Assembly: GCA_002352185.1 (NCBI GenBank)
Contig: DEHY01000054.1
Coordinates: 1 to 22,891, forward strand
Length of the DNA: 22,891 nt
DNA from: Competibacteraceae bacterium UBA2788
GTDB lineage: Bacteria > Pseudomonadota > Gammaproteobacteria > Competibacterales > Competibacteraceae
Direction of reading: 5' to 3'
Part shown: piece after piece, positions 1 through 6,949 of the stretch
How the letters are laid out: every line of letters starts with the position of its first letter
Position numbering within the stretch: position 1 is the first letter of the stretch
Program-made: the position numbers and the translations under genes
Notes under the pieces: generated by a model
The model's input: only the letters and a program-made list of their open reading frames with translations
What the model was told of the DNA's origin: nothing
Databases searched by the model: none

Positions 1-289
1 AAACTAGCACCAATGGTTAATAGCCAAAAGACCTATAACACCTCAAGCGGCTAGAAATAAGCTCTATCAGCAAGGATTACAAGGGCGCGTCAACGGCATT
101 GATCAGGTAGAAGATGAAGAATTTGAGCAATGCCGCTCATACATAAAGCAGCAAATCAGGATTGTAGAGTCATACGATAAACACGGCGCAATCAGGGGAG
201 TAACTAGCGAGTGGAGAAATGATCGGATTACAGCTATTCAAGCGAGATGCAAAAATCTTGGCATATCCGCTGAAAAGCGCAAGGCTTAT

Positions 290-637
290 ATGATGGATCG
301 GTTTGGAAAAAATTCTTTGCTCGATTTAACTGATGATGAACTTTCTGAGTTTTACACTTACGTTATGAGTAACCCGACGTTTTCTTACTCGCTGGCGAAA
401 GTACAAACCATTTATCAAAAAAGGGAATCGGCTTTAATAGAGTTCATAGGAGTGCTTGAGGCAGAAGCAACAGCTAAAGGGGAAAGTTTTGACAAAATGC
501 AGTTGGTTATCAGCAAAAGCGATATTTTGAAGCGATTAGCCAAGCGAGCGCCTAGAGAATTCAGTATTACTGAAACCACATTTAATACGTTTTGGGCAAA
601 ACAGCAGGTTTGTAGCTGTAAATCTGGCCCTAAGTAG
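290..637 (+). CDS. Unrecognised protein, possibly a 5'-broken gene
   Basis: A 115-residue charged, mostly helical protein that I do not recognise. The reading frame stays open leftward to a TAG at 5-7, but between 8 and 290 there is no ATG, GTG or TTG in frame. The upstream codons look protein-like, with many charged residues and a run of about 90 codons without a stop. Either translation starts at 290/293, or the gene lost its start, for instance by a frameshift: an ATG at 13 in another frame stops at 52-54. Base composition is clearly AT-richer than everything to its right, which suggests a separate origin. It ends just before the tandem repeats at 652. No membrane segment or known motif is visible. 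Not obviously related to Mu GemA or Mor. Confidence 0.4.
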   Translation: MMDRFGKNSLLDLTDDELSEFYTYVMSNPTFSYSLAKVQTIYQKRESALIEFIGVLEAEATAKGESFDKMQLVISKSDILKRLAKRAPREFSITETTFNTFWAKQQVCSCKSGPK

Positions 638-651
638 AACCAAGCGGCCCC

Positions 652-1127
652 GGCGATGCTGGCAACCGACTTGCCCTGGCAGACCGCCAAGCCACAACCG
701 GATACCCAGACCTTCACCGGCTGGCGATGGTGGCAACTGGCTTGTCCTGGTAGACCCTTCACCGGCTGGCAACCGGCTTGCCTTGGCAGACCGCCAAGCC
801 GCAACCGATACCGAGCCACTCCCGGCGCTGGTAGACCTTCACCGGCGAATCAGGCTGGCGATGGTGGCAACCGGCTTGCCCTGGCAGACCGCCAAGGCCG
901 CAACCGATACCGAGCCACTCCCGGCGCTGGCAGACCTTCACCGGCGAATCAGGCTGACAGGCTGGCGATGCTGGCAACCGGCTTGCCCTGGCAGGTCACC
1001 AAGGCCACAACCGGATACCCAGACCTTCACCGGCGGATCAGTCGGATCAGGCTGGCGATGCTGGCAACCGGCTTGCCCTGGCAGGCCACCAAGGCCACAA
1101 CCGGATACCGAGACATTCCCGGCAGAC
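652..1127. repeat. Six-unit degenerate tandem repeat array
   Basis: Imperfect repeats start near 652, 723, 768, 857, 964 and 1054, with unit lengths from about 45 to 107 bases. The shared core reads GATGSTGGCAACCGGCTTG followed by CCCTGGCAGRCCRCCAAG, then a CAACCGATAC-type segment and a CAGACCTTCACCGGC segment. Units differ by small insertions and deletions. Each core holds the inverted repeat GGCAA/TTGCC around CCGGC, so single-stranded hairpins are likely. Open frames cross the array on both strands, but they are proline/tryptophan-rich and follow the repeat, so I regard it as non-coding. This fills the gap between the first ORF and the antirepressor fragment. Confidence 0.8.
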
Positions 1128-1129
1128 TC

Positions 1130-1173
1130 TTAAACGGGTATTAAACAGGGCTTAAATGGCTATTTAGGGTGTT
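1130..1173 (+). promoter_or_regulatory. 11-bp phased direct repeats (TTAAAYRG type)
   Basis: TTAAACGGGTA at 1130, TTAAACAGGGC at 1141, TTAAATGGCTA at 1152 and a weaker TTTAGGGTGTT at 1163 follow each other at exactly 11 bp, about one helical turn. They lie directly upstream of the antirepressor fragment. The same motif occurs twice at 11-bp spacing, in the opposite orientation, at 10127-10143 after the gpG gene. Arrays like this are typical operators for cooperative binding by a phage regulator. The binding protein is not identified. Confidence 0.5.
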
Positions 1174-1189
1174 CACAGTATGAACACCC
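1167..1189. promoter_or_regulatory. Palindrome spanning the start of the antirepressor fragment
   Basis: A perfect 9-bp inverted repeat: GGGTGTTCA (1167-1175) and TGAACACCC (1181-1189) around CAGTA. The ATG at 1180-1182 lies in the centre and right arm. It could be an operator or an mRNA hairpin that hides the start codon. Confidence 0.5.
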
Positions 1190-1707
1190 CTGGCGGAAAT
1201 CAGGAACTTAGCATCATCAACGAATCCGGGCTGTACTCCCTCATCCTGACCAGCCGCAAGCCCGAAGCCAAGAAATTCAAGAAGTGGGTCACGAGCGAAG
1301 TGTTGCCCGCGATTCGCAAGACCGGACGCTACCTCGCCCCGCAGATTGAAATGCCCCGGCCTCTCTCGCCCGACCAGATTAAGCAGTTGAACGGGCGCAT
1401 CTGGTGTCTGAGCAACCCCTTTTACATGCAGACCAGCATTCAGCACTGGCTGTTTAAATACTGTTGCGCCCGGGCCGGCGTGACGCGCCGCGACCTCATT
1501 CCCGCCGCGCTGTTTCCTGAGATGCAGGATTTTCTCGACTGCATCCGCGCCGCCGTGGACGTGTACCGGAAAGAGCGCATCCGCCACGAAAAGGACTGGC
1601 TGATCCAAACCCTCAAGCGCGAACTCGACCGGCGACTGGGCCGCTTGGGGCCGGAATTCGAGATACTGACCGCTCCCGCTGCCGACGGGTTCAAGCCCGT
1701 AGGGTGA
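1180..1707 (+). CDS. Truncated BRO-N family phage antirepressor
   Basis: 175 residues. Residues 2-50 match the second half of the BRO-N domain of phage antirepressors, with the hallmark NESGLYSLI, then KPEAKKFKKWV and SEVLPAIRKTG. The first half of BRO-N, normally about 60 residues before the TPGG motif, is missing. An in-frame TAG at 1165-1167 shows that it is not present upstream. The C-terminal part (from about residue 60) is helical, rich in Arg/Lys, and may correspond to the variable effector domain. BRO/antirepressor proteins bind DNA or repressors and promote induction. With half the domain gone this copy may be inactive, or it may work as a shortened regulator. A palindrome overlaps the start, and a strong terminator follows 17 bases after the stop. 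Confidence 0.65.
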   Translation: MNTPGGNQELSIINESGLYSLILTSRKPEAKKFKKWVTSEVLPAIRKTGRYLAPQIEMPRPLSPDQIKQLNGRIWCLSNPFYMQTSIQHWLFKYCCARAGVTRRDLIPAALFPEMQDFLDCIRAAVDVYRKERIRHEKDWLIQTLKRELDRRLGRLGPEFEILTAPAADGFKPVG

Positions 1708-1723
1708 CACTACCCCGCTCCCC

Positions 1724-1746
1724 AAGGCCGCTCACACGGCCTTTTT
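1724..1746 (+). terminator. Rho-independent terminator
   Basis: Perfect 7-bp stem AAGGCCG (1724-1730)/CGGCCTT (1737-1743) with loop CTCACA, running into a T tract up to 1746. It closes the antirepressor-fragment transcript before the lysis genes. Confidence 0.8.
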
Positions 1747-1752
1747 CGTCGC

Positions 1753-1806
1753 TTGCGCTACGTATTTACCTGTATACTGATACGTGTAATTACCAACTTG
1801 GAGCGC
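1753..1806 (+). promoter_or_regulatory. Candidate promoter and RBS of the lysis/late operon
   Basis: The gap between the terminator and the endolysin holds TATACT (1773-1778) as a possible -10, with no good -35. It is flanked by the inverted repeat ACGTAT (1760-1765)/ATACGT (1780-1785). A -10 with a dyad and a poor -35 would suit an activator-dependent late promoter, as in Mu Plys, but that is inference. GGAG at 1801-1804 is the ribosome site for the ATG at 1810; it favours that start over the in-frame TTG at 1753. Confidence 0.35.
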
Positions 1807-1809
1807 CCG

Positions 1810-2367
1810 ATGACTGAAAGCCTGCGGCTCACCGCCAACCATTTGCGCGATCTGGTTCCCGCACTCTGCGCCGCCAGCGCCGAAACCCACGCCGCCGCGC
1901 TGAACCCGGCGCTGGCCGAATTCGACATCGCTACCCCACGCCGAATCGCCGCCTGCCTCGCGCAGTTTGCCCACGAAACCGGCGGCTTTCGCACCTTGCG
2001 CGAGTTCGGAAACGACGCCTATTTCGCCCGTTATGACGGGCGTAAGGCCCTCGGCAATCGCCAGCCCGGCGACGGCCTGCGCTTCAAAGGCCGGGGCTAC
2101 ATTCAAATCACCGGACGGGCGAACTACGCCGCCGCCGCCGATGCGCTGGGCCTGCCGCTGCTGGATCAGCCCGACCTGGCCGAAGCGCCGCGCACGGCGG
2201 CCCGAATCTCCTGCTGGTGGTGGTGCAGCCGGGGCCTGAACGCCCTGGCCGACGACCTGCAATTCAACCGCATTACCAAAAAGATCAACGGCGGACTGAA
2301 CGGCATAGACCAGCGCCGAAGCTACTGGGAACGGGCCAAACACATCTGGAAGGAGGAGACGCCATGA
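1810..2367 (+). CDS. Phage endolysin, glycoside hydrolase family 19
   Basis: 185 residues; a chitinase-class (GH19) lysozyme that cuts the glycan strands of peptidoglycan at host lysis. Visible marks are HETGGF at residues 55-60, where Glu56 is the expected catalytic acid, and the family signature FKGRGYIQITG at 92-102. A C-terminal NGG...R.YW segment is typical of the fold's last helices. No signal peptide is present, so release needs a holin. The start is the ATG with GGAG 5 bases upstream. The stop overlaps the next ATG (ATGA), so endolysin and the holin-like gene are translationally coupled. This is the usual position of the lysis gene at the head of Mu-like late genes. Confidence 0.9.
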   Translation: MTESLRLTANHLRDLVPALCAASAETHAAALNPALAEFDIATPRRIAACLAQFAHETGGFRTLREFGNDAYFARYDGRKALGNRQPGDGLRFKGRGYIQITGRANYAAAADALGLPLLDQPDLAEAPRTAARISCWWWCSRGLNALADDLQFNRITKKINGGLNGIDQRRSYWERAKHIWKEETP

Positions 2368-2534
2368 TCTGGTGCACGAATCGACTCAAAGAACCGTCCA
2401 CCTGGCGCGGGCTGGTGTGGATTCTGACCGCTCTGGGCGTGTCGCTGTCGCCCGAATCCTGGCAGTACCTGACCACGGCGGGGATGGCCCTGGCCGGGTT
2501 GGTCGGCTGCGTGACTGCGGATAAACCCACATGA
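2364..2534 (+). CDS. Small holin-like membrane protein
   Basis: 56 residues beginning at an ATG that overlaps the endolysin stop, with a very strong AGGAGGAG ribosome site. Two hydrophobic stretches, roughly residues 16-29 and 35-50, are separated by a short polar turn (SPESW), with a charged N-terminus. Size, topology and position directly after a GH19 endolysin fit a phage holin or lysis accessory protein that permeabilises the inner membrane. Related small proteins with an EPSTWRG motif are common in phage lysis modules. Family assignment is from memory. The product is linked to the next gene by a second ATGA overlap. Confidence 0.6.
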   Translation: MIWCTNRLKEPSTWRGLVWILTALGVSLSPESWQYLTTAGMALAGLVGCVTADKPT

Positions 2535-2929
2535 GTGTCTATGACCTGCTGCAAAGTCCCGGCGCGGGCCTGGTGTTGTCCGCCATCGCCGCGCTGATCG
2601 GCGGCCTGTTCGGACTGAGTCGCTGGCTGCTGATCCAGTCCGAAAAGCGCCTCGACTTACGCTTCGCGGCGATGGAAGAAGCCCGCAAGCTGTCGCAACA
2701 GCAATGGATGGACCAGTTTGAGGCCCTGGGCGACGCCCAGGAACGCAACGAACAACGCACCGTGCGGATGCTGTCGGAACTGCCGTTGCAGTACCAGCGC
2801 CGCGAAGACGCCATCCGTGCCGAAGTCGCCATTATCGCCCGGCTGGACGCGCTCGGCGAAAAGGTCTGTCGCGCCCTGGAATGCGACATTCGCCATTGCC
2901 CCATCAAGGAGGTGCTGCATGACCGTTGA
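2531..2929 (+). CDS. DUF2730-like phage membrane/coiled-coil protein
   Basis: 132 residues. One N-terminal membrane segment (about residues 12-34, rich in A/G/L) is followed by a long charged helix with heptad-like spacing up to about residue 110, then a Cys-containing tail with a CDIRHCP motif. This architecture and place (between lysis genes and gp26/gp27) match the DUF2730 (Mu gp25-type) family of transposable phages. The role is unknown; a spanin-like or lysis accessory job is possible. It overlaps the previous gene by ATGA and the next by 11 bases. Confidence 0.6.
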   Translation: MSVYDLLQSPGAGLVLSAIAALIGGLFGLSRWLLIQSEKRLDLRFAAMEEARKLSQQQWMDQFEALGDAQERNEQRTVRMLSELPLQYQRREDAIRAEVAIIARLDALGEKVCRALECDIRHCPIKEVLHDR

Positions 2930-3236
2930 TTTCCAAAAAGCCCGGCGCGAAAGCCTGCGCTGGTATCTGCTGCTGAGCTTGCAAAAAGGCGGCTATCTCG
3001 GCTGCGGCGAGATGATCCTGCATACCACCGTCACCGGCGTGGTGCCCGACGCCACCGCCCGCGAAATCCGTACCGAACTGGATTATCTGGAGCATCGGCA
3101 ACTGGTGGAAATCCTCTATCGCGACCGCCCGTCGTGGGTCGCCAAGCTGACCCGCACCGGCATCGATCTGGTGGAATACACCGTGCCCTGCGAACCGGGC
3201 ATCGCCCGCCCTCGGCAATACTGGGGCGAGACCTAA
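2919..3236 (+). CDS. Mu gp26-like winged-helix protein (VpaChn25_0724 family)
   Basis: 105 residues, started at the ATG preceded by AAGGAGG. The sequence has a winged-helix pattern: a helix around 10-20 (LRWYLLLSL), ILHTTVTGVVPDATAREIRTE as the likely helix-turn-helix, then LEHRQLVEIL and a beta-wing ending with LTRTGIDLVE. It finishes with a PGIARPR-type tail that is typical of the phage family next to DUF3486. It sits immediately upstream of the small terminase homologue, so a DNA-binding role in packaging or late expression is plausible but not shown. Confidence 0.65.
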   Translation: MTVDFQKARRESLRWYLLLSLQKGGYLGCGEMILHTTVTGVVPDATAREIRTELDYLEHRQLVEILYRDRPSWVAKLTRTGIDLVEYTVPCEPGIARPRQYWGET

Positions 3237-3239
3237 GTC

Positions 3240-3773
3240 ATGCCCGCCCCGGCCAAAATCGCCTTGCTGCCCAATGACGTGCGCCAAGCGCTGGATCGGC
3301 GGCTGGTGGGCAACGCCTTCAGCGACTACCACGCCCTGGCGGCGTGGCTGGGCGAACAGGGCTATGAAATCGGCAAGTCGGCCATTCATCACTACGGCCA
3401 GGGCCTCAAGCGCAAACTGGCCGCGATTCAAGCCAGCACCGAAGCCGCCCGCCTAATCGCCGAATCCGCCCCTGATGACGAAGATCGCCGCAGCGAAGCG
3501 GTGATGAGCCTGCTGCAAAGTGAGATATTCACCGTGATGGTGAACCTGCAAGACGCCGAAGACGCGCCGCCGGATGAGCGGGTCAAGCTGCTCAGCACCG
3601 TCGCCCGCGCCATTGCCGACCTGTCGCGGGCCAGCATCAATCAGAAAAAACACGCCGCCGCCGTCAAAGCCAAGCTCGACGCGCTGCTGACTGACGCCCA
3701 GCACGGCGACTCCGGGCTGGATATTGCCACCGTGCAGCGGATTCGGACGGAAGTGTATGGCCTCGCGGCGTAA
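3240..3773 (+). CDS. Mu gp27-like small terminase subunit (DUF3486)
   Basis: 177 residues. The N-terminal part (LLPNDVRQALDRRLVG, then YHALAAWLGEQGYEIGKSAIHHYGQ) is the characteristic DUF3486 helix-turn-helix, the DNA-recognition module of transposable-phage small terminases. The rest is alpha-helical and suits oligomerisation. It begins three bases after the gp26-like gene and overlaps the large terminase start by 17 bases, which fits co-production of the two packaging subunits. Length is normal for the family and no disruption is visible. Confidence 0.85.
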   Translation: MPAPAKIALLPNDVRQALDRRLVGNAFSDYHALAAWLGEQGYEIGKSAIHHYGQGLKRKLAAIQASTEAARLIAESAPDDEDRRSEAVMSLLQSEIFTVMVNLQDAEDAPPDERVKLLSTVARAIADLSRASINQKKHAAAVKAKLDALLTDAQHGDSGLDIATVQRIRTEVYGLAA

Positions 3774-5190
3774 ACCGGACGTGGAACGGGCTTCCAGCCC
3801 GTTGCTGAAGAACGGGCTGGAAGCCCGTTCCACGGTGCTGCTGCCCTATCAACAGCGCTGGCTGGAAGACCGCGCCCGGTTCAAGATCGGCATGTTCAGC
3901 CGTCAGACCGGCAAGACCTTCACCGCCACCCTCGAAATCATCCTCCACTGTCTCGCCGCCGAAGCGCAGGGCAAAAAAGCCCGCTGGGTGATTCTCAGTC
4001 GCGGCGAACGCCAGGCCAAGGAAGCGATGGAAGAGGGCTGTAAACGGCATTTACAGGCGCTGAATATCGCCTTTAACGCCCTCGAAAAAGACTTCGACGC
4101 CCACACCAAAGCCCTGGAAATCACCTTGCCCGGCGGCTCGCGCATGACCGCCCTGCCCGCCAACCCCGACACCGCCCGCGGCTTCTCCGCAAACGTGTTG
4201 CTGGATGAATTCGCCTTTCACGCCGACAGCCGCAAAATCTGGCAAGCCCTGTTCCCGGTGATCAGCGCCGGGCATTTCCTGCGCGTCGTCAGCACCCCGA
4301 ACGGTAAGGGCAACAAGTTCTACGAACTGATGACCGACGCCAGTCTCGATCAAATCTGGTCGCGGCACGTGGTGGACATTCATCAGGCGGTGGCTCAAGG
4401 GCTGCCCCGCGACATCGCCGAACTCAAAGCGGGCATCGGCGACGATGACGCCTGGGCGCAGGAATACGAACTGAAATGGCTGGATGAAGCGTCGGCCTGG
4501 CTCAGCTACGACCTGATCAACCGCTGCGAAGATGAAGCCGCGACCGTAGAACGGGCTTCCAGCCCGTATTCAGTTCACGGGCTGGAAGCCCGTTCTACGG
4601 TCGCTTTTCTCGGCGTCGACATCGGCGCCCGCCATGACCTGTTCGTGATCTGGGTGCTGGAAGCCGTGGGCGACGTGCTGTGGACTCGCGAAGTCATCGC
4701 CCGCCAGCGGATCAGTTTCGCCGAACAGGACGCTCTACTCGACGACTGTTTCCAGCGCTACCGCGTCATCCGCTGCTGCATGGATCAAACCGGGATGGGC
4801 GAAAAACCGGTCGAAGACGCCCAGCGCCGCCACGGCTCCCGCATCGAAGGGGTGATCTTCACCGCCGCCAACAAACAGCATCTGGCGACCGTCGCCAAGG
4901 ACGCCTTTGAAGATCGGCGGGTGCGCATCCCCAAGGGACAGCGCGAAATTCGCGACGACCTGCACAAGCTGCAAAAAGTCACCAGCCCCACCGGCGCGCC
5001 GCGCTTTGTCGCCGACCGCGACTCCGACGGCCACGCCGACCGCGCCTGGGCGCTGTTTCTGGCGCTGTACGCCGCCGCCGCGCCGGTGATCGACTTCCGC
5101 CAAATCCAAACCGCCGCCCGCGATACGCCTGCCTCCGACCACGCCGGCTGGGGCACGGTCGCCGGTTCCCGCGTCACCCACGGCTGGTAA
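3757..5190 (+). CDS. Large terminase subunit (Mu gp28-like) with two in-frame palindromic inserts
   Basis: 477 residues; the DNA-packaging motor. The ATPase part shows Walker A SRQTGKTF, Walker B VLLDEF and the coupling motif VVSTPNGKGN. The RNase H-like nuclease part shows the acidic residues in FLGVDIG, CMDQTG and the D-x-D-G-H-A-D segment. The start at 3757 overlaps the small terminase; an earlier ATG at 3724 is possible but lies deeper in that gene. Two palindromic elements are translated here: one at residues 8-26, ahead of the ATPase domain, and one at about 262-283, in the linker between ATPase and nuclease. They encode ERASSPLLKNGLEARST and ERASSPYSVHGLEARST. Both sit at domain edges and keep the frame, so the enzyme is probably functional. 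All catalytic motifs are intact. Confidence 0.9.
   Translation: MASRRKPDVERASSPLLKNGLEARSTVLLPYQQRWLEDRARFKIGMFSRQTGKTFTATLEIILHCLAAEAQGKKARWVILSRGERQAKEAMEEGCKRHLQALNIAFNALEKDFDAHTKALEITLPGGSRMTALPANPDTARGFSANVLLDEFAFHADSRKIWQALFPVISAGHFLRVVSTPNGKGNKFYELMTDASLDQIWSRHVVDIHQAVAQGLPRDIAELKAGIGDDDAWAQEYELKWLDEASAWLSYDLINRCEDEAATVERASSPYSVHGLEARSTVAFLGVDIGARHDLFVIWVLEAVGDVLWTREVIARQRISFAEQDALLDDCFQRYRVIRCCMDQTGMGEKPVEDAQRRHGSRIEGVIFTAANKQHLATVAKDAFEDRRVRIPKGQREIRDDLHKLQKVTSPTGAPRFVADRDSDGHADRAWALFLALYAAAAPVIDFRQIQTAARDTPASDHAGWGTVAGSRVTHGW
3780..3834. repeat. Palindromic element, copy 1, inside the terminase gene
   Basis: Perfect inverted repeat: arms 3780-3803 and 3811-3834 (24 bp), 7-base loop GCTGAAG. 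Each arm itself contains the smaller dyad AACGGGCT-TCC-AGCCCGTT, so alternative double hairpins can form. In this frame both strands encode nearly the same ERASSP...GLEARST peptide and no stop occurs. Confidence 0.9.
4540..4604. repeat. Palindromic element, copy 2, inside the terminase gene
   Basis: Perfect inverted repeat: arms 4540-4567 and 4577-4604 (28 bp), 9-base loop ATTCAGTTC. The core GAACGGGCTTCCAGCCCGT is identical to copy 1, while the loop differs and the outer arm reads GTA rather than GTG. The in-frame product has the same ERASSP and GLEARST blocks. Confidence 0.9.
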
Positions 5191-5198
5191 CGACCCCT

Positions 5199-6773
5199 AT
5201 GCACAATCCCTTTTCCCTGTTTGCCGCGCCGTCCCCACCGGCCAAAGTCGCCCCGCCGGTCCCAAACGAAATCGCCACTCTGGGCCACGGGCGCGACCTC
5301 ACCCGCGCTTTTATCGGCCCCGATCAGCGCCTCGACCCGCAGGACGCCATCCTGCAATCGCGCACCTATCAGGGCCTCGGCGGCTATGACCTGTTCCGTG
5401 ATTTATTGACCGACTGGACCGTATTCAGCGCCTTGCAGCAACGGCGACTGGCGCTGGTGTCGGCGGAAACCGAAGTCATCCCCGGCGGGGAGCGGCGCGC
5501 CGACAAAAACGCCGCCGCGTTTCTGGAAGAAACTTTGCAGCATATCGGCTGGGATCAGGTCAGCGCCGGGATGCACTACGGGATCTATTACGGCTTTGGG
5601 GTCGGCGAATGCCTGTGGGACCACGACGGCGCGACCGTCACCCTGGATCAGGTGCGCATCCGCGACCGTCGCCGCTTCGCCTTCGACGGCGATCAGCGCT
5701 TGCGGCTGATGACGATGGCGAACCCGCAACCGGGCGAACTCCTGCCGGATCGCAAGTTCTGGGTGTTCCAGACCGGCGCGGATCACGATGACGAACCCTA
5801 CGGCATGGGTCTGGCCCATTGGTTGTATTGGCCGGTGCTGTTCAAACGGGCGGGGATCAAGTTCTGGCTGATCGCCGCCGAGAAGTTCGGCGCGCCGACC
5901 GCTGCGGGCTGGTTTCCGCCCGGCACCAAGAAAGAGGATCAAGACCTGCTGCTGGCGGCGCTGGCGGCCATTCAAACCGACGCCGCGATCATCATGCCCG
6001 ACGGGATGCGCGCCGAACTGCTGGAAGCGAAACGAGCGACCGGCGGCGATCATGCCGCGCTGTGCGGGCACATGGACGCGGCCATCCACAAGATCATCCT
6101 CAGCCAGATGGCTCCCGCCGATTCGACCGCCAACAAATTGAACGTCAGCGCCGAAGAGCCGGCCACCTGGCAGCGGCTGGTCAAGGCCGACGCCGATCTG
6201 ATCTGCGAATCGTTCAACTCCGGCCCGGCCCGCTGGCTCACGGAATGGAATTTCCCCGGCGCGGCCCTGCCGAGAGTCTATCGCCGCACCGAGCCGCCGA
6301 AGGATGTGGCCCAGCGCAGCGAGATTGAGCGCCGCCTGTTCGACCTCGGCTATCGTCCGACGCTGAAGCAGATCGAGGAAGAATATGACGGCGAGTGGGA
6401 AGTCGTTCCGATGGCCGTTACCGCCACCCTGCAATCGACCGGACCCGGCACGCTGACGCCGGGCGAGCAAATCGCGCCCGGCATTCAGGCCGACGGCACG
6501 CCGACCCCGCCCGCCGCCTTTGCCGCGCCCCCCGATCCCGCGCCCGACCCGACCGCGCCGCTGGTCGAGCGGCTGGGGCAGGAAGCCGAGCCGCTGATCA
6601 ACGCCCTGCTCGACCCGGTGCGCGCCGCGCTCGAATCCAGCGCCGACCTGATGGACTTCCGCGCCCGGCTGCTGACCCTCTATCCCGACCTGGACGGCAA
6701 AGCCTTCGCTGACCTCATGGGCCAGGCCCTGGCCGCAGCCGACGCCATGGGCCGGTGGGAGGCGCGGCCATGA
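5199..6773 (+). CDS. Phage portal protein, DUF935 (Mu gp29-like)
   Basis: 524 residues. The protein forms the dodecameric portal through which DNA enters the capsid. Recognisable DUF935 blocks are DLFRDLLTDWTVFSALQQR near residues 65-85, the YYGFGVGECLW block near 130, the EPYGMGLAHWLYWPVLFKR block near 200, KFGAPTAAGWFPPG near 230 and NFPGAALPRVYRR near 350. A Pro/Ala-rich stretch (about 415-450) leads to a helical C-terminal region. Length is usual for the family. It follows the terminase by 8 bases, and its stop overlaps the start of the zinc-ribbon gene. Confidence 0.92.
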   Translation: MHNPFSLFAAPSPPAKVAPPVPNEIATLGHGRDLTRAFIGPDQRLDPQDAILQSRTYQGLGGYDLFRDLLTDWTVFSALQQRRLALVSAETEVIPGGERRADKNAAAFLEETLQHIGWDQVSAGMHYGIYYGFGVGECLWDHDGATVTLDQVRIRDRRRFAFDGDQRLRLMTMANPQPGELLPDRKFWVFQTGADHDDEPYGMGLAHWLYWPVLFKRAGIKFWLIAAEKFGAPTAAGWFPPGTKKEDQDLLLAALAAIQTDAAIIMPDGMRAELLEAKRATGGDHAALCGHMDAAIHKIILSQMAPADSTANKLNVSAEEPATWQRLVKADADLICESFNSGPARWLTEWNFPGAALPRVYRRTEPPKDVAQRSEIERRLFDLGYRPTLKQIEEEYDGEWEVVPMAVTATLQSTGPGTLTPGEQIAPGIQADGTPTPPAAFAAPPDPAPDPTAPLVERLGQEAEPLINALLDPVRAALESSADLMDFRARLLTLYPDLDGKAFADLMGQALAAADAMGRWEARP

Positions 6774-6949
6774 CTCGCCGGGTGACGCCCCCCAATGAGA
6801 ATGAGCGGTTTTGCAGCAATTGCCGCATCTGGAAACCGCGCGCGCTGATCGCAGTGGCGAAGTGGTGTGACGGCAATCGCCAGGTGCGATACACCTGCGC
6901 CGCCTGTGCCCGCCTGATCGCGTCCCGGCAGAAAGACCATGCCCGTTAG
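6770..6949 (+). CDS. 59-residue zinc-ribbon microprotein
   Basis: Starts at an ATG overlapping the portal stop (ATGA) and overlaps the following MuF gene by 11 bases. Cys15, Cys18, Cys43 and Cys46 form two CxxC knuckles (FCSNC and TCAAC), with an extra Cys33. The surrounding sequence is basic. This is a small zinc ribbon of the type seen at the front of some phage HNH enzymes and in the Mu Com regulator, which binds mom mRNA. No direct similarity to Com beyond the Cys pattern is visible. Function unknown; nucleic-acid binding is the best guess. Tight coupling on both sides supports that it is a real gene. Confidence 0.7.
   Translation: MTRRVTPPNENERFCSNCRIWKPRALIAVAKWCDGNRQVRYTCAACARLIASRQKDHAR

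Noticed and set aside
640..1140. CRISPR array
   Set aside because: Units are long, of unequal length and the spacers between them are not unique; no cas genes.
656..1144. Long open frames on both strands over the tandem repeats
   Set aside because: They follow the repeat units, have odd Trp/Pro/Arg composition and no ribosome sites; the frames are open because of GC-rich repeats.
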